Origin: Pseudomonas graminis
GTDB lineage: Bacteria > Pseudomonadota > Gammaproteobacteria > Pseudomonadales > Pseudomonadaceae
Assembly: GCF_013201545.1 (NCBI RefSeq)
Contig: NZ_CP053746.1
Coordinates: 1,086,001 to 1,150,000, forward strand
Direction of reading: 5' to 3'
DNA: 64,000 bases
Positions 40,901 through 58,677 of this stretch are shown one piece after another. Position numbers and translations under genes: made by a program. The stretch's first letter is position 1. Each line of letters opens with the position of its first letter. The notes beneath the pieces are model-generated. The model saw only the letters and a list, made by a program, of their open reading frames with translations. It was not told where the DNA came from and searched no databases.

Positions 40901-41233
40901 TTACTTGTCAGCAACCTTGACAGTGATATGGCAAGACCGCTTGACGATGCGATCAGCACGGCCTTTGGCACGTGGCATGATGCGCTTCAGCGAACGCCCT
41001 TCGTTGACGAAAACGGTGGAGACCTTGAGGTCATCAACGTCTGCGCCTTCGTTATGCTCGGCGTTGGCTACGGCCGACTCCAGCACTTTCTTGATGATCT
41101 CGGCGGCTTTCTTACTGCTGAAAGCCAACAGGTTGAGCGCTTCGCCCACCTTCTTCCCGCGGATCTGGTCGGCGACCAAGCGGGCTTTCTGGGCGGAGAT
41201 TCGAGCGCCCGACAACTTAGCGGCTACTTCCAT
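40901..41233 (-). CDS. rplV: 50S ribosomal protein L22
   Basis: L22 reaches through the exit tunnel and its hairpin lies near the macrolide site. The 110 residues start [39 protein letters not shown]; the tunnel loop reads [19 protein letters not shown] without visible deletion, so no macrolide-resistance type change is seen. Thirteen-base gaps on both sides. Confidence 0.98.
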
Positions 41234-41246
41234 CGTTCCTTACCCC

Positions 41247-41522
41247 TTAACGCTTGGCTTTCTTGTCTGCCACGTGCCCACGATAAGTGCGGGTACCGGC
41301 AAACTCGCCTAGTTTGTGGCCGACCATGTCTTCGTTCACGAGAACAGGAACATGCTGACGACCGTTATGCACAGCAATGGTCAAACCGACCATTTGTGGC
41401 AGGATCATAGAACGGCGCGACCAGGTCTTAACTGGTTTGCGATCGTTCTTTTCCGCCGCCACTTCGATCTTCTTCAGTAGGTGAAGATCAATAAAAGGAC
41501 CTTTTTTCAGAGAACGTGGCAC
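41247..41522 (-). CDS. rpsS: 30S ribosomal protein S19
   Basis: S19 forms a complex with S13 in the head. The 91 residues begin [22 protein letters not shown] and include [52 protein letters not shown], the family signature. It lies between rplB and rplV in the S10 block. Confidence 0.98.
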   Translation of the reverse strand: MPRSLKKGPFIDLHLLKKIEVAAEKNDRKPVKTWSRRSMILPQMVGLTIAVHNGRQHVPVLVNEDMVGHKLGEFAGTRTYRGHVADKKAKR

Positions 41523-41538
41523 TGTCGTATCCCTCTAT

Positions 41539-42363
41539 TTACTTGCGACGACGGACGATCATTTTGTCGGTACGCTTATTACCACGAGTCTTCGCGCCCT
41601 TAGTCGGGAAGCCCCACGGCGATACCGGATGACGACCACCAGAGGTACGACCTTCACCACCACCATGTGGGTGGTCAACCGGGTTCATGGCAACACCACG
41701 AACGGTTGGGCGAACGCCACGCCAGCGTTTGGCACCAGCTTTACCCAGCGAACGCAGGCTGTGCTCGGAGTTCGAGACCTCACCCAGAGTCGCACGGCAT
41801 TCAGCCAGAACTTTACGCATCTCACCGGAGCGAAGACGCAGAGTCACGTAGACACCTTCACGAGCGATCAGCTGTGCAGACGCACCAGCAGAACGAGCGA
41901 TCTGAGCACCTTTACCCGGCTTCAGTTCGATGCCGTGAACGGTGGAACCCACTGGGATGTTACGCAGCTGCAGAGCGTTACCTGGCTTGATTGGAGCCAA
42001 AGCGCCCGCGATCAGCTGGTCGCCAGCACTCACGCCTTTAGGCGCAATGATGTAACGACGCTCGCCGTCTGCGTACAGCAGCAGTGCGATGTGAGCAGTA
42101 CGGTTTGGATCGTATTCAATGCGCTCGACGGTGGCAGAGATGCCATCCTTGTCGTTACGACGGAAATCGACCAGACGATAATGCTGCTTATGACCACCAC
42201 CGATGTGACGAGTAGTGATGCGGCCATTGTTGTTACGACCACCAGTCTTCGATTTTTTCTCGAGCAGCGGTGCGTGAGGAGCGCCTTTATGCAGCTCCTG
42301 GTTGACCACCTTGACCACAAAACGGCGGCCAGGGGAAGTCGGTTTGCATTTAACGATTGCCAT
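41539..42363 (-). CDS. rplB: 50S ribosomal protein L2
   Basis: L2 is needed for subunit joining and the peptidyl-transferase centre. The 274 residues include the RNA-binding domain ending [20 protein letters not shown], and the C-terminal segment [36 protein letters not shown] with the critical His of the HPHGGG motif. Fourteen bases after rplW. Confidence 0.98.
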   Translation of the reverse strand: MAIVKCKPTSPGRRFVVKVVNQELHKGAPHAPLLEKKSKTGGRNNNGRITTRHIGGGHKQHYRLVDFRRNDKDGISATVERIEYDPNRTAHIALLLYADGERRYIIAPKGVSAGDQLIAGALAPIKPGNALQLRNIPVGSTVHGIELKPGKGAQIARSAGASAQLIAREGVYVTLRLRSGEMRKVLAECRATLGEVSNSEHSLRSLGKAGAKRWRGVRPTVRGVAMNPVDHPHGGGEGRTSGGRHPVSPWGFPTKGAKTRGNKRTDKMIVRRRK

Positions 42364-42377
42364 GATGCACCCCTTCC

Positions 42378-42677
42378 TTACTCAGCACTGCTGCTGAAAT
42401 CGAGATCTTGGCCTGGCTGAAGGGAGATAACCGCCTTCTTCCAGTCATTACGCTTGCCCAGACCGCGAGCAGTGCGCTTGGTCTTACCCATGACATTCAG
42501 GGTAGTGACACGCTCTACTTTCACGCTGAACAGGCTTTCGACGGCCTTCTTGATTTCCAGCTTGGTTGCATCAGTAGCAACCTTGAAAACGAACTGACCT
42601 TTTTTGTCTGCCAGAACCGTAGCCTTCTCGGAAACGTGCGGGCCAAGCAGAACTTTAAATACGCGTTCCTGGTTCAT
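42378..42677 (-). CDS. rplW: 50S ribosomal protein L23
   Basis: L23 is the main docking site for trigger factor and SRP at the tunnel exit. The 99 residues start [57 protein letters not shown], as usual. Its start overlaps the rplD stop by four bases, so translation is coupled. Confidence 0.98.
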   Translation of the reverse strand: MNQERVFKVLLGPHVSEKATVLADKKGQFVFKVATDATKLEIKKAVESLFSVKVERVTTLNVMGKTKRTARGLGKRNDWKKAVISLQPGQDLDFSSSAE

Positions 42678-43276
42678 CCCAGCAGCTCCTCGAATTTCTT
42701 CACGGCCGACACAGTGATTAACACCTTGTCGTATGCGATCAGACTAACTGGATCGGAACCTTGAACATCACGCACGTCAACGTGCGGCAGGTTACGAGCA
42801 GCCAGGTACAGGTTCTGATCAACAGCGTCCGACACGATCAACACGTCGGTCAGGCTCATGTCGTTCAGTTTGCCCAGCAGATCTTTGGTTTTCGGCGATT
42901 CAACAGCGAAATCCTGAACCACGACCAGACGATCAGTACGAACCAGCTCAGCAAGGATGGAGCGCAGTGCAGCGCGGTACATCTTCTTGTTGAGCTTCTG
43001 AGAGTGATCCTGAGGGCGTGCTGCGAAAGTGGTACCGCCGCCGCGCCAGATCGGGCTACGGATAGTACCGGCACGAGCACGACCAGTACCCTTTTGACGC
43101 CAAGGGCGTTTACCGCCACCGGATACGTCAGAACGGGTCTTTTGCTGCTTGCTGCCCTGACGACCGCCAGCCATGTAGGCCACGACTGCCTGGTGAACCA
43201 GCGTCTCGTTGAATTCGCCGCCAAATGTCAGTTCGGAAACTTCGATCGCTTGAGCGTCATTTACATTTAATTGCAT
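42674..43276 (-). CDS. rplD: 50S ribosomal protein L4
   Basis: L4 lines the exit tunnel with L22 and in E. coli also regulates the S10 operon. The 200 residues carry the tunnel loop [70 protein letters not shown]. The S10 leader seen here is only about 55 bases, too short for the enterobacterial L4 attenuator. Confidence 0.98.
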   Translation of the reverse strand: MQLNVNDAQAIEVSELTFGGEFNETLVHQAVVAYMAGGRQGSKQQKTRSDVSGGGKRPWRQKGTGRARAGTIRSPIWRGGGTTFAARPQDHSQKLNKKMYRAALRSILAELVRTDRLVVVQDFAVESPKTKDLLGKLNDMSLTDVLIVSDAVDQNLYLAARNLPHVDVRDVQGSDPVSLIAYDKVLITVSAVKKFEELLG

Positions 43277-43288
43277 GTCAGCTTCCCC

Positions 43289-43924
43289 TTAACCGCGAGC
43301 CTTGGCTGCTGGACGTACAACCACATTGCCGCCAGTAGCGCCAGGAACAGCACCCTTGACCAACAACAGATTGCGTTCAGCGTCCACGCGCACTACTTCC
43401 AGGGACTGCACGGTCACGCGCTCAGCGCCCATATGACCGGACATTTTTTTGCCCTTGAATACACGACCAGGAGTCTGGCACTGGCCGATAGAGCCCGGGA
43501 CGCGGTGGGACACGGAGTTACCGTGAGTATTATCTTGACCACGGAAATTGTGGCGCTTGATAGTACCTTGGAAGCCTTTACCCTTGGACTGACCGGTAAC
43601 ATCTACCATCTGGCCAGCAGCAAAGATTTCTGCATTGATCAGGTCGCCAGCCTTGTATTCGCCTTCTTCAAGACGGAATTCCAAGACGGTACGACCAGCG
43701 GCAACGTTCGCTTTAGCGAAGTGACCTGCCTGAGCAGCAGTCACACGGGAAGCACGACGCACGCCGACAGTGACTTGCACTGCACGATAGCCATCGACTT
43801 CTTCGGTTTTGAACTGGGTGACGCGATTCGGCTCGATCTCAATGACCGTGACCGGAATGGAGACACCTTCTTCGGTGAAAATACGGGTCATACCGCATTT
43901 ACGACCGACTACACCAATAGTCAT
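43289..43924 (-). CDS. rplC: 50S ribosomal protein L3
   Basis: L3 initiates 50S assembly near the sarcin-ricin loop. [29 protein letters not shown] gives the start at 43922-43924. The 211 residues show the conserved loop [58 protein letters not shown], including the Gln that is methylated by PrmB. It lies 81 bases after rpsJ. Confidence 0.98.
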   Translation of the reverse strand: MTIGVVGRKCGMTRIFTEEGVSIPVTVIEIEPNRVTQFKTEEVDGYRAVQVTVGVRRASRVTAAQAGHFAKANVAAGRTVLEFRLEEGEYKAGDLINAEIFAAGQMVDVTGQSKGKGFQGTIKRHNFRGQDNTHGNSVSHRVPGSIGQCQTPGRVFKGKKMSGHMGAERVTVQSLEVVRVDAERNLLLVKGAVPGATGGNVVVRPAAKARG

Positions 43925-44005
43925 GTTGTAAACCTCATGAGTGTACGGGGCTTTCACCCGCTATGGCCGCCCATTTCAGAGCGTTACACGACTAAGACCC
44001 GAGTC

Positions 44006-44317
44006 TTAGCCGAGGCTGATCTGTACTTCCACACCTGCCGCAAGATCAAGCTTCATCAGCGCGTCAACGGTTTTATCCGTTGGCTGGACGATGTCCAGAA
44101 CACGCTTATGAGTACGGATCTCATACTGGTCGCGCGCGTCTTTGTTGACGTGCGGAGAAACCAGAACAGTGAACCGCTCTTTACGGGTAGGGAGTGGAAT
44201 CGGACCACGCACTTGAGCACCAGTACGTTTCGCGGTTTCCACGATTTCCTGGGTGGATTGGTCGATCAGGCGATGGTCAAAAGCCTTCAACCTGATACGG
44301 ATTTGCTGATTTTGCAT
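44006..44317 (-). CDS. rpsJ: 30S ribosomal protein S10 (NusE)
   Basis: S10 is part of the 30S head and, as NusE, pairs with NusB in antitermination. The 103 residues [52 protein letters not shown] and [23 protein letters not shown] are standard. First gene of the S10 block, behind a strong promoter that lies just after the tuf terminator. Confidence 0.98.
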
Positions 44318-44378
44318 TGGATTTCAGACTCCAGGCTACTTCCCACCGAGCGCAATACGCCCGTTTAAAGGAGGCGCA

Positions 44379-44407
44379 ATTCTATAGACGAGCTAACAGA
44401 GTGTCAA
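44379..44407 (-). promoter_or_regulatory. Promoter of the S10 operon
   Basis: A consensus -35 TTGACA and -10 TAGAAT with 17-base spacing on the minus strand, about 60 bases before rpsJ. The -35 box lies immediately downstream of the tuf terminator. Confidence 0.85.
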
Positions 44408-44411
44408 CCCA

Positions 44412-44444
44412 ATAAAAAAGCCCCCGCAAGCGGGGGCTCTTTTG
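44412..44444 (-). terminator. Terminator of the str operon (after tuf)
   Basis: AGCCCCCGC and GCGGGGGCT arms with a TT loop, followed on the minus strand by TTTTTTATT. Placed 12 bases after the tuf stop, it separates the str and S10 transcripts. Confidence 0.92.
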
Positions 44445-44455
44445 AAGATCATCGC

Positions 44456-45649
<1,194 letters not shown>

Positions 45650-45680
45650 GACAAATAACTCCTAGCCTAAAGGCGCTGAA

Positions 45681-47786
45681 TCAGCCTTGTTTTTTGGTTA
45701 CAGTTTCGACGATGTGCGACGGAGCTGTATTGTATTTTTTGAATTCCATAGAGTAGCTTGCGCGACCCTGGGACATGGAGCGAACGTCGGTCGCATAACC
45801 GAACATCTCACCCAACGGAACCTCGGCACGAATTACTTTACCGGAGACCGTATCTTCCATACCCAGAATCATGCCGCGACGACGGTTAAGGTCGCCCATG
45901 ACATCACCCATATAGTCTTCAGGCGTAACAACCTCTACAGCCATGATCGGCTCAAGCAACTCACCGCCGCCCTTTTGGGCCAGTTGCTTGGTCGCCATGG
46001 ATGCAGCCACCTTAAACGCCATCTCGTTCGAGTCGACGTCGTGGTAAGAACCATCAAACACGGTAGCCTTCAGGCCGATCAGCGGATAGCCGGCAACAAC
46101 GCCGTTCTTCATCTGCTCTTCAATGCCCTTTTGGATAGCCGGGATGTATTCCTTAGGAACCACACCACCCACTACTTCGTTCACGAATTGCAGACCTTCC
46201 TGACCTTCGTCAGCAGGTGCAAAACGGATCCAGCAGTGGCCGAACTGACCACGACCGCCGGACTGGCGAACGAACTTGCCTTCGATTTCACAGTTCTTCG
46301 TGATGCGCTCACGATACGAAACCTGAGGCTTACCGATGTTGGCTTCGACGTTGAACTCACGGCGCATCCGGTCAACCAGGATGTCCAGGTGCAGCTCGCC
46401 CATGCCAGAGATGATCGTTTGACCAGTCTCTTCATCAGTTTTGACGCGGAAAGAAGGGTCTTCCTGAGCAAGCTTGCCCAGTGCGATACCCATTTTTTCC
46501 TGGTCATCCTTGGTTTTAGGCTCAACGGCAACCGAGATAACCGGCTCCGGGAAGTCCATACGAACCAGGATGATTGGCTTGTCAGCGTTGCACAAGGTCT
46601 CACCGGTGGTGACGTCCTTCATGCCGATCAGGGCCGCGATGTCGCCAGCGCGCACTTCCTTGATCTCTTCGCGAGCGTTTGCGTGCATTTGCACCATACG
46701 ACCCACGCGCTCTTTCTTGCCCTTGACCGAGTTGATCACGCCGTCGCCGGATGCCAACACGCCCGAGTAAACACGGACGAACGTCAAGGTACCCACGAAT
46801 GGGTCAGTAGCGATCTTGAACGCCAGAGCCGAGAACGGCTCGTTGTCGTCCGCATGACGCTCCATTTCTTCTTCCTCGTTATCAGGATTGGAACCCTTGA
46901 TAGCAGGAATGTCGACTGGAGCCGGCAGGTAGTCGATCACAGCGTCGAGAACCAGGGGAACACCCTTGTTCTTGAAGGAAGAACCGCATACAGCAAGGAC
47001 GATCTCACCAGCAATAGTGCGCTGACGCAGAGCAGCCTTGATTTCCTCGTTGGTGAGCTCTTCACCCTCAAGGTACTTGTTCATCAGTTCTTCGTTGGCT
47101 TCGGCAGCAGCCTCGACCATGTTGCTGCGCCATTCGTTAGCCAGTTCCTGCAATTCAGCAGGGATAGGCTTGCGAACTGGGACCATGCCCTTGTCAGCAT
47201 CGTTCCAGTAGACCGCTTCCATGGACATCAGATCGATCTGACCCTGGAAGTTGTCTTCAGCACCGATAGCCAACTGAATCGGCACCGGGGTGTGACCCAG
47301 ACGCTGCTTGATCTGAGCGATTACGCGCAGAAAGTTTGCGCCAGCACGGTCCATTTTGTTCACGTAAACGATACGTGGAACACCGTACTTGTTGGCCTGA
47401 CGCCATACGGTTTCGGACTGAGGTTCTACGCCCGAGGTACCACAGAAAACCACGACCGCACCGTCGAGTACACGCAGGGAACGTTCAACTTCAATGGTGA
47501 AGTCTACGTGGCCCGGAGTGTCAATCACGTTGAAGCGATACTGGTCTTTGTGCTGCTTCTCGGAACCCTGCCAAAAGGCAGTAATAGCAGCAGAAGTAAT
47601 GGTAATACCACGCTCCTGCTCCTGAACCATCCAGTCGGTGGTCGCGGCGCCATCATGCACCTCGCCCATCTTGTGGCTTTTACCGGTGTAAAAAAGGACG
47701 CGCTCGGTGGTGGTGGTTTTACCAGCATCCACATGAGCAACGATACCAATGTTACGGTAACGGTTGATCGGTGTAGTACGAGCCAT
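45681..47786 (-). CDS. fusA: Elongation factor G
   Basis: EF-G is the GTPase that drives ribosomal translocation and helps recycling. The 701 residues begin [35 protein letters not shown] and contain [23 protein letters not shown] and [10 protein letters not shown]. Domain IV has the tip region ([13 protein letters not shown]). Pseudomonads often have a second, divergent fusA elsewhere; by its position between rpsG and tuf this is the str-operon copy. Confidence 0.98.
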   Translation of the reverse strand: MARTTPINRYRNIGIVAHVDAGKTTTTERVLFYTGKSHKMGEVHDGAATTDWMVQEQERGITITSAAITAFWQGSEKQHKDQYRFNVIDTPGHVDFTIEVERSLRVLDGAVVVFCGTSGVEPQSETVWRQANKYGVPRIVYVNKMDRAGANFLRVIAQIKQRLGHTPVPIQLAIGAEDNFQGQIDLMSMEAVYWNDADKGMVPVRKPIPAELQELANEWRSNMVEAAAEANEELMNKYLEGEELTNEEIKAALRQRTIAGEIVLAVCGSSFKNKGVPLVLDAVIDYLPAPVDIPAIKGSNPDNEEEEMERHADDNEPFSALAFKIATDPFVGTLTFVRVYSGVLASGDGVINSVKGKKERVGRMVQMHANAREEIKEVRAGDIAALIGMKDVTTGETLCNADKPIILVRMDFPEPVISVAVEPKTKDDQEKMGIALGKLAQEDPSFRVKTDEETGQTIISGMGELHLDILVDRMRREFNVEANIGKPQVSYRERITKNCEIEGKFVRQSGGRGQFGHCWIRFAPADEGQEGLQFVNEVVGGVVPKEYIPAIQKGIEEQMKNGVVAGYPLIGLKATVFDGSYHDVDSNEMAFKVAASMATKQLAQKGGGELLEPIMAVEVVTPEDYMGDVMGDLNRRRGMILGMEDTVSGKVIRAEVPLGEMFGYATDVRSMSQGRASYSMEFKKYNTAPSHIVETVTKKQG

Positions 47787-47816
47787 AAAGCCCTCGCAAA
47801 ATTAGTGACGCTGAAA

Positions 47817-48308
<492 letters not shown>

Positions 48309-48403
48309 TCAGGTTCGCTCGGAATCAACACCTACTGGCGCCTCCGACCTTACTCTTATCGACTCAGAAAATAAGATGATTCAGTTTTTACAAAAAGCCG
48401 CTA

Positions 48404-48775
48404 CTACTTAGGCTTCTTGGTACCGTACTTCGAACGACCCTGGTTACGACCTTTGACACCGGAGGTATCCAGCGAACCGCGAACGGTGTGGTAACGAACA
48501 CCTGGCAAGTCTTTTACACGGCCGCCGCGAATCAGTACGACGCTGTGCTCTTGCAGGTTGTGGCCTTCACCGCCGATGTACGAGGAAACCTCGAAACCGT
48601 TGGTCAGACGCACACGGCAGACTTTACGCAATGCCGAGTTAGGTTTTTTCGGCGTAGTTGTGTACACGCGAGTGCACACGCCACGACGCTGCGGGCAGTT
48701 CTGCAGCGCAGGCACGTCGGATTTCTCGACGATACGCTTACGCGGCTGACGTACCAGCTGGTTGATAGTTGCCAT
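48404..48775 (-). CDS. rpsL: 30S ribosomal protein S12
   Basis: S12 monitors codon-anticodon pairing in the A site. The 123 residues start [34 protein letters not shown]. Lys43 ([11 protein letters not shown]) and Lys88 ([13 protein letters not shown]) are the wild-type residues, so no rpsL streptomycin-resistance mutation is present. First gene of the str operon, with a promoter about 90 bases upstream. Confidence 0.98.
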   Translation of the reverse strand: MATINQLVRQPRKRIVEKSDVPALQNCPQRRGVCTRVYTTTPKKPNSALRKVCRVRLTNGFEVSSYIGGEGHNLQEHSVVLIRGGRVKDLPGVRYHTVRGSLDTSGVKGRNQGRSKYGTKKPK

Positions 48776-48866
48776 CTACTAGCTCCACTGTTGTCTTGCG
48801 ACGCTATTGTCTTACAAGAAAAGCAAAATGGCAGGACATACGTCCCGCCAGATTTAGGGGTACAAG

Positions 48867-48895
48867 AGTCTAAAGAGGATCCTGCCCCCAGTCAA
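48867..48895 (-). promoter_or_regulatory. Promoter of the str operon (rpsL)
   Basis: TTGACT and TAGACT with 17-base spacing on the minus strand, in the 202-base gap between rpoC and rpsL. No clear intrinsic terminator for rpoC was recognised in the rest of this gap. Confidence 0.6.
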
Positions 48896-48977
48896 GGCAA
48901 AGCCCCGATGTCCACAGTCACCGCCAACCCATCAAAACCGGGTGTGACCAATGACAATGAAAACCGGGGCCTTACTC

Positions 48978-51900
48978 TCAATTACTGCTTGAGTTCAACG
49001 CTTCGGTCAGCGCGGCTTCAACTTCGCTCGCACTTACACGCATTGGCTTGTCGGCTTCACGACGACGCTTGCGCTCGCTGTGATATGCCAGACCGGTACC
49101 TGCTGGGATCAGACGACCCACGACCACGTTTTCTTTCAGGCCGCGCAGATAATCGCGCTTGCCGGTAACCGCCGCCTCGGTCAGTACGCGAGTGGTCTCC
49201 TGGAAGGAGGCTGCCGAGATGAACGATTCGGTGGACAGCGAGGCCTTGGTGATACCAAGCAACACACGAGTAAATTTCGAAACAAATTTCTCGTCGGCCG
49301 CCAGGCGCTCGTTTTCAACCAGTACGTGCGTCAACTCCATCTGATCACCCTTGATGAAGCTCGAGTCGCCCGACTCAGCAATCTCGACTTTACGCAGCAT
49401 CTGACGAAGGATCGTCTCGATGTGCTTGTCGTTGATCTTCACGCCTTGCAGACGGTAAACGTCTTGAATCTCGTTGACGATGTATTTCGCCAGAGCGCTG
49501 ACACCCAGCAGACGCAGGATATCGTGCGGATCGCTAGGACCGTCGGAGATAACCTCACCACGGCTTACCTGCTCACCTTCGAAGACGTTGAGGTGACGCC
49601 ACTTTGGAATCAGCTCTTCGTACGGATCGGTACCATCGTTTGGCGTGATAACCAGACGGCGCTTGCCTTTGGTCTCTTTACCGAACGCGATCGTACCGCT
49701 GACCTCAGCCAGGATCGATGCTTCCTTAGGGCGACGCGCTTCGAACAAGTCGGCAACACGCGGCAGACCACCGGTGATGTCACGGGTCTTGGACGTCTCT
49801 TGCGGGATACGGGCGATAACGTCACCGACACCCACTTGCACACCATCCGCAACACCGACGAGGGCGTTAGCGGGCAGGAAGTATTGAGCAGGTACGTCAG
49901 TACCTGGCAGCAACAGATCCTTGCCATCCACACCAACCATCTTGACCGCAGGACGAATATCCTTGCCTGCTGCAGGACGATCCTTGGCATCCAGTACTTC
50001 GATGTTGGTCAGACCGGTCAATTCATCGGTCTGGCGCTTGATCGTAATACCTTCCTCCATGCCCACGTAGGTCACGGTACCTTTCATCTCGGTGACGATT
50101 GGGTGAGTGTGCGGATCCCACTTGGCCACGATGGACCCTGCGTCGACCTTGTCACCTTCCTTCACCAGAATCACAGCACCATACGGCAGCTTGTAACGCT
50201 CGCGCTCACGCCCGAATTCGTCGGCAATTGCCAGCTCACCGGAACGCGAAACCGCGACCAGGTGGCCATCAAGGCGCTCAACGTGCTTCAGGTTGTGCAG
50301 ACGAACGATACCGCCGTTCTTAACCTGAACACTGTCCGCAGCAGAAGTACGGCTTGCCGCACCACCGATGTGGAATGTACGCATCGTCAGCTGGGTACCC
50401 GGCTCACCGATCGACTGCGCAGCGATAACGCCGACAGCTTCACCGATGTTCACCTGGTGACCGCGAGCCAGATCACGGCCGTAGCACTTGGCGCAGATAC
50501 CGAAACGCGTTTCACAGCTGATCGGAGAGCGTACGATCACTTCGTCGATGCTGTTCAGCTCGATGAATTCAACCCACTTCTCGTCAACCAGCGTGCCGCC
50601 TGGAACGATGACGTCTTCAGTGCCAGGCTTGAATACGTCACGGGCGATCACTCGACCCAATACGCGCTCGCCCAACGGCTCGACAACATCACCACCTTCA
50701 ATGTGCGGTGTCATGACCAGACCGTGCTCGGTACCGCAGTCAACCTCGGTAACGACCAGATCTTGTGCAACGTCTACCAGACGACGAGTCAGGTAACCGG
50801 AGTTCGCGGTTTTCAACGCGGTATCCGCAAGACCCTTACGAGCACCGTGAGTCGAGATGAAGTACTGAAGTACGCTCAGACCTTCACGGAAGTTCGCAGT
50901 GATCGGCGTCTCGATGATCGAGCCATCCGGCTTGGCCATCAGACCACGCATACCTGCCAGCTGACGAATCTGTGCAGCGGAACCCCGCGCACCAGAGTCG
51001 GCCATCATGTACATCGAGTTGAAGGATTCCTGATCAACGGTCTCACCGTGACGGTCGACAACCTTCTCTTTCGAGAGGTTCGACATCATCGCTTTCGAGA
51101 CTTCGTCGTTGGCCTTGGACCAGAGGTCGATCACCTTGTTGTACTTCTCGCCCTGGGTAACCAGGCCTGAGGCGTACTGACTTTCGATCTCTTTCACTTC
51201 ATCGGTCGCTGCGTCGATGATGCGAGCTTTTTCATCAGGGATAACGAAGTCGTTAACGCCGATGGAAACACCCGAGATCGTCGAGTAAGCAAAACCGGTG
51301 TACATCAACTGGTCAGCGAAGATAACGGTCTCTTTCAGGCCAACCACGCGATAGCACTGGTTGATCAGCTTGGAGATCGCCTTCTTCTTCATCGGCTGGT
51401 TGACGACGTCGTATGACAGGCCGGCCGGAACCACCTGAAACAGCAACGCACGGCCAACGGTTGTGTCGACGATACGAGTGTTCTTGACGCTGCCACCGTC
51501 ACGATCATTGACAGTTTCGTTGATGCGCACTTTTACTTTCGCATGCAGTGCGGCTTCGCCAGCACGGAACACACGGTCAACTTCCTGCAGATCCGCAAAC
51601 ACACGACCTTCGCCTTTGGCGTTGATCGCTTCACGGGTCATGTAGTACAGACCCAATACAACGTCCTGCGAAGGAACGATGATTGGTTCACCGTTAGCCG
51701 GGGACAGAATGTTGTTTGTCGACATCATCAGCGCACGGGCTTCGAGCTGAGCTTCCAGCGTCAGCGGCACGTGAACGGCCATCTGGTCACCGTCGAAGTC
51801 GGCGTTGTATGCCGCACAGACCAGCGGGTGCAGCTGGATCGCTTTACCTTCGATGAGAACCGGCTCAAACGCCTGAATGCCCAGACGGTGAAGCGTCGGC

Positions 51901-53177
51901 GCACGGTTCAGAAGCACTGGGTGTTCGCGAATCACTTCGGCGAGAACGTCCCAGACTTCTGGCAGCTCGCGCTCAACCATTTTCTTGGCAGCTTTGATGG
52001 TGGTTGCGAGACCACGCATTTCGAGCTTGCCGAAAATGAACGGCTTGAACAGCTCCAGTGCCATCTTCTTCGGCAGACCGCACTGGTGCAGACGCAGGGT
52101 CGGACCTACGGTAATTACCGAACGGCCAGAGTAGTCAACACGCTTACCGAGCAAGTTCTGACGGAAACGGCCCTGCTTACCCTTAATCATGTCAGCCAGG
52201 GACTTCAGAGGACGCTTGTTCGAACCAGTGATGGCACGACCGCGACGACCGTTATCGAGCAGCGCATCGACAGCTTCCTGCAGCATGCGCTTTTCGTTAC
52301 GCACGATGATGTCAGGAGCAGACAGATCAAGGAGGCGCTTCAAACGGTTGTTACGGTTGATCACCCGACGATAGAGATCGTTGAGGTCAGAGGTCGCAAA
52401 ACGACCACCGTCCAGTGGAACCAGTGGACGCAGGTCTGGCGGCAGAACCGGCAGAACGGTCAACACCATCCACTCTGGAAGGTTGCCGGAACCCTGGAAG
52501 GCTTCCATCAGCTTCAGGCGCTTGGACAGCTTCTTGATTTTGGTTTCGGAGTTGGTTTGCGGAATCTCTTCGCGCAGACGGCCAATCTCGTGTTCCAGAT
52601 CAATAGCGTGCAGCAGCTCACGGACAGCCTCGGCACCCATACGGGCGTCGAAGTCATCACCGAACTCTTCGAGGGCTTCGAAGTACTGCTCGTCGTTCAG
52701 CAGTTGCCCTTTTTCGAGCGTGGTCATGCCCGGATCGATAACGACATAGCTCTCGAAGTAGAGAACGCGTTCGATATCACGCAGGGTCATGTCCATCAGC
52801 AAGCCGATACGGGACGGCAGCGACTTCAGGAACCAGATGTGAGCGACCGGCGATGCCAGTTCGATGTGAGCCATGCGCTCACGACGGACTTTGGCCAGTG
52901 CGACTTCAACGCCACACTTCTCGCAGATGACGCCACGATGCTTCAAGCGCTTGTACTTACCGCACAGGCACTCGTAATCCTTGACCGGGCCAAAGATTTT
53001 GGCGCAGAACAGGCCGTCACGCTCTGGTTTGAACGTACGGTAGTTGATGGTTTCCGGTTTTTTAACTTCACCGAACGACCACGAACGGATCATCTCAGGC
53101 GATGCCAATCCGATACGGATGGCGTCGAACTCTTCGACTTGACCCTGGTTTTTCAGCAAATTCAGTAGGTCTTTCAA
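48978..53177 (-). CDS. rpoC: DNA-directed RNA polymerase subunit beta'
   Basis: The beta' subunit holds the catalytic Mg ion and the clamp. The 1399 residues show the zinc site [23 protein letters not shown], the absolutely conserved [16 protein letters not shown], the trigger-loop region and the second zinc site [19 protein letters not shown]. It follows rpoB by 63 bases and ends before a 202-base gap containing the rpsL promoter. Confidence 0.98.
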   Translation of the reverse strand: MKDLLNLLKNQGQVEEFDAIRIGLASPEMIRSWSFGEVKKPETINYRTFKPERDGLFCAKIFGPVKDYECLCGKYKRLKHRGVICEKCGVEVALAKVRRERMAHIELASPVAHIWFLKSLPSRIGLLMDMTLRDIERVLYFESYVVIDPGMTTLEKGQLLNDEQYFEALEEFGDDFDARMGAEAVRELLHAIDLEHEIGRLREEIPQTNSETKIKKLSKRLKLMEAFQGSGNLPEWMVLTVLPVLPPDLRPLVPLDGGRFATSDLNDLYRRVINRNNRLKRLLDLSAPDIIVRNEKRMLQEAVDALLDNGRRGRAITGSNKRPLKSLADMIKGKQGRFRQNLLGKRVDYSGRSVITVGPTLRLHQCGLPKKMALELFKPFIFGKLEMRGLATTIKAAKKMVERELPEVWDVLAEVIREHPVLLNRAPTLHRLGIQAFEPVLIEGKAIQLHPLVCAAYNADFDGDQMAVHVPLTLEAQLEARALMMSTNNILSPANGEPIIVPSQDVVLGLYYMTREAINAKGEGRVFADLQEVDRVFRAGEAALHAKVKVRINETVNDRDGGSVKNTRIVDTTVGRALLFQVVPAGLSYDVVNQPMKKKAISKLINQCYRVVGLKETVIFADQLMYTGFAYSTISGVSIGVNDFVIPDEKARIIDAATDEVKEIESQYASGLVTQGEKYNKVIDLWSKANDEVSKAMMSNLSKEKVVDRHGETVDQESFNSMYMMADSGARGSAAQIRQLAGMRGLMAKPDGSIIETPITANFREGLSVLQYFISTHGARKGLADTALKTANSGYLTRRLVDVAQDLVVTEVDCGTEHGLVMTPHIEGGDVVEPLGERVLGRVIARDVFKPGTEDVIVPGGTLVDEKWVEFIELNSIDEVIVRSPISCETRFGICAKCYGRDLARGHQVNIGEAVGVIAAQSIGEPGTQLTMRTFHIGGAASRTSAADSVQVKNGGIVRLHNLKHVERLDGHLVAVSRSGELAIADEFGRERERYKLPYGAVILVKEGDKVDAGSIVAKWDPHTHPIVTEMKGTVTYVGMEEGITIKRQTDELTGLTNIEVLDAKDRPAAGKDIRPAVKMVGVDGKDLLLPGTDVPAQYFLPANALVGVADGVQVGVGDVIARIPQETSKTRDITGGLPRVADLFEARRPKEASILAEVSGTIAFGKETKGKRRLVITPNDGTDPYEELIPKWRHLNVFEGEQVSRGEVISDGPSDPHDILRLLGVSALAKYIVNEIQDVYRLQGVKINDKHIETILRQMLRKVEIAESGDSSFIKGDQMELTHVLVENERLAADEKFVSKFTRVLLGITKASLSTESFISAASFQETTRVLTEAAVTGKRDYLRGLKENVVVGRLIPAGTGLAYHSERKRRREADKPMRVSASEVEAALTEALNSSSN

Positions 53178-53240
53178 GGCCTTTCCTCCTGGCGGAGCAG
53201 AGGGCAGTCATACCGACCCACCCTCGATTCGCGTCACGTG

Positions 53241-57314
<4,074 letters not shown>

Positions 57315-57459
57315 CAGCGTTCCCCAGCTTGGTCACCTGCTTGTTTGGCTCCTCCCGACGGGAGCAGCCAGAAAAATCTTGCGAACCCCATGGTTCGCGC
57401 CACCGTTCAAGGTGGGTAGATCACGTAATCAGCGCTAACCGAATCAGCTGCCAACAACG

Positions 57460-57489
57460 GAAAAAGGCCGGTGGCAGAAGCCACCAGCC
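57460..57489 (-). terminator. rplL-rpoB attenuator
   Basis: On the minus strand GGCTGGTGGC, TTCT and GCCACCGGCC form a ten-base-pair stem followed by TTTTTCC. It is a bona fide intrinsic terminator shape placed inside the transcript between rplL and rpoB. In E. coli the same position has a partial terminator that lowers rpoBC output relative to L7/L12. Confidence 0.85.
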
Positions 57490-57535
57490 ATCAGCCTTTC
57501 GCTTAACGCTTGGGCTGGAAACGCAAAGTCGATGC

Positions 57536-57901
57536 TTACTTCAGCTCGACTTTAGCGCCTGCTTCTTCCAGGGTAGCCTTGGCTTTGTCAGCAGCGTCTT
57601 TAGCTACTGCTTCCAGGACCATTGCTGGAGCGCCGTCAACGACTGCCTTGGCTTCTTTCAGGCCCAGACCGGTCAGTTCACGAACTGCTTTAATGACGTT
57701 AACTTTCTTCTCGCCAGCTTCCAGCAGCATGACGTTGAATTCGGTTTGCTCTTCAACAACGGCAGCAGCAGCAGCTGGGCCAGCGGATGCAGCAGCAGCG
57801 CTAACACCGAATTTTTCTTCGAATGCTTTGATCAGCTCTACAACCTGCAGAACGGACATTTCAGCTACGGCGTTGAGGATATCGTCTTGAGAGATAGACA
57901 T
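57536..57901 (-). CDS. rplL: 50S ribosomal protein L7/L12
   Basis: L7/L12 forms the flexible stalk that recruits translational GTPases. The 121 residues start [57 protein letters not shown], the dimerisation domain and Ala-rich hinge, and end with the globular domain [39 protein letters not shown]. It is 78 bases after rplJ and is followed by an attenuator. Confidence 0.98.
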   Translation of the reverse strand: MSISQDDILNAVAEMSVLQVVELIKAFEEKFGVSAAAASAGPAAAAAVVEEQTEFNVMLLEAGEKKVNVIKAVRELTGLGLKEAKAVVDGAPAMVLEAVAKDAADKAKATLEEAGAKVELK

Positions 57902-57979
57902 GACTCTAATTCCTGAATTGGGGGACGGCCTACGCGACCATCGAAATAAACAAAAATACGCGAGAGAAAGTGCCTGCCC

Positions 57980-58480
57980 TTAGGCTGCAGCGGCTTCTTT
58001 CTGTTCGCGGATGGCCGCCAGAGTACGAGCGAGCTTGCTGGTAGCGCCTTGAATCACGCTCATCAGCTGCGAAATCGCTTCGTTGCGGGTCGGCAATGTT
58101 GCCAGTACGTCGATCTGATTAGGTGCGAGGAACTTGCCCTCGAACGCAGCTGCCTTGATCTCGAACTTATCCTGACCTTTAGCAAACTCTTTGAACAAAC
58201 GGGCAGCAGCACCTGGATGTTCGTTGGAGAAGGCGATCAAGGTCGGGCCGGTGAACACATCGTTGAGAACACTGTATTCAGTGTCAGCAACGGCGCGCTT
58301 GAGCAGGGTGTTACGTACGACACGTACGTAAACGCCAGCTTCACGAGCCTCTTTACGGAGTCCGGTCATCGCGCCTACCGTCACACCGCGGGCATCAGCC
58401 ACAACAGCAGACAGAGCGACTTTGGCAGCCTCGTTGACTTCAGCGACGATGGCCTTCTTGTCTTCGAGTTTAATTGCCAC
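57980..58480 (-). CDS. rplJ: 50S ribosomal protein L10
   Basis: L10 anchors the L7/L12 stalk and represses its own mRNA. The 166 residues start [64 protein letters not shown] and end with an Ala-rich helix that binds L7/L12 dimers. A 197-base leader separates it from rplA. Confidence 0.98.
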   Translation of the reverse strand: MAIKLEDKKAIVAEVNEAAKVALSAVVADARGVTVGAMTGLRKEAREAGVYVRVVRNTLLKRAVADTEYSVLNDVFTGPTLIAFSNEHPGAAARLFKEFAKGQDKFEIKAAAFEGKFLAPNQIDVLATLPTRNEAISQLMSVIQGATSKLARTLAAIREQKEAAAA

Positions 58481-58677
58481 GGGTTTAACTCCTGCTTGTT
58501 ACCGTTTCATCTGACCTGAGCCGGATGTCGTTTTGGTGTCTGATTCGGTAAGGAACCGGGAGCACCATCTGCGTAGGCTTGTGGTTTAAGGCTTTCGCCG
58601 CCTACGGTCTTGGATAGCCCCCGCCAGGCAGGGACCCCAATTTTCGCAATGACGCGGTTACCCGCGCCATGCCAGTC
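58481..58677 (-). promoter_or_regulatory. L10 (rplJ) leader, probable autoregulatory RNA
   Basis: The 197 bases between rplA and rplJ contain several potential stems and no reading frame of note. In E. coli and related bacteria the equivalent leader binds L10-L7/L12 and controls translation. The assignment rests on position and length. Confidence 0.55.

Noticed and set aside
44318..44411. L4-responsive S10 leader of the E. coli type
   Set aside because: The distance from the promoter to rpsJ leaves only about 55 transcribed bases, too few for that structure.
45681..47786. Second, divergent fusA paralogue
   Set aside because: Position between rpsG and tuf marks it as the standard str-operon copy.
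48776..48977. Intrinsic terminator for rpoC
   Set aside because: GCCCCG and CGGGGC can pair only over about 70 bases and no tight hairpin with a T-run was seen.
49080..53168. Long open frames antisense to rpoC (696 and 541 codons)
   Set aside because: Same cause: strong codon bias in rpoC removes stops from the opposite frame.
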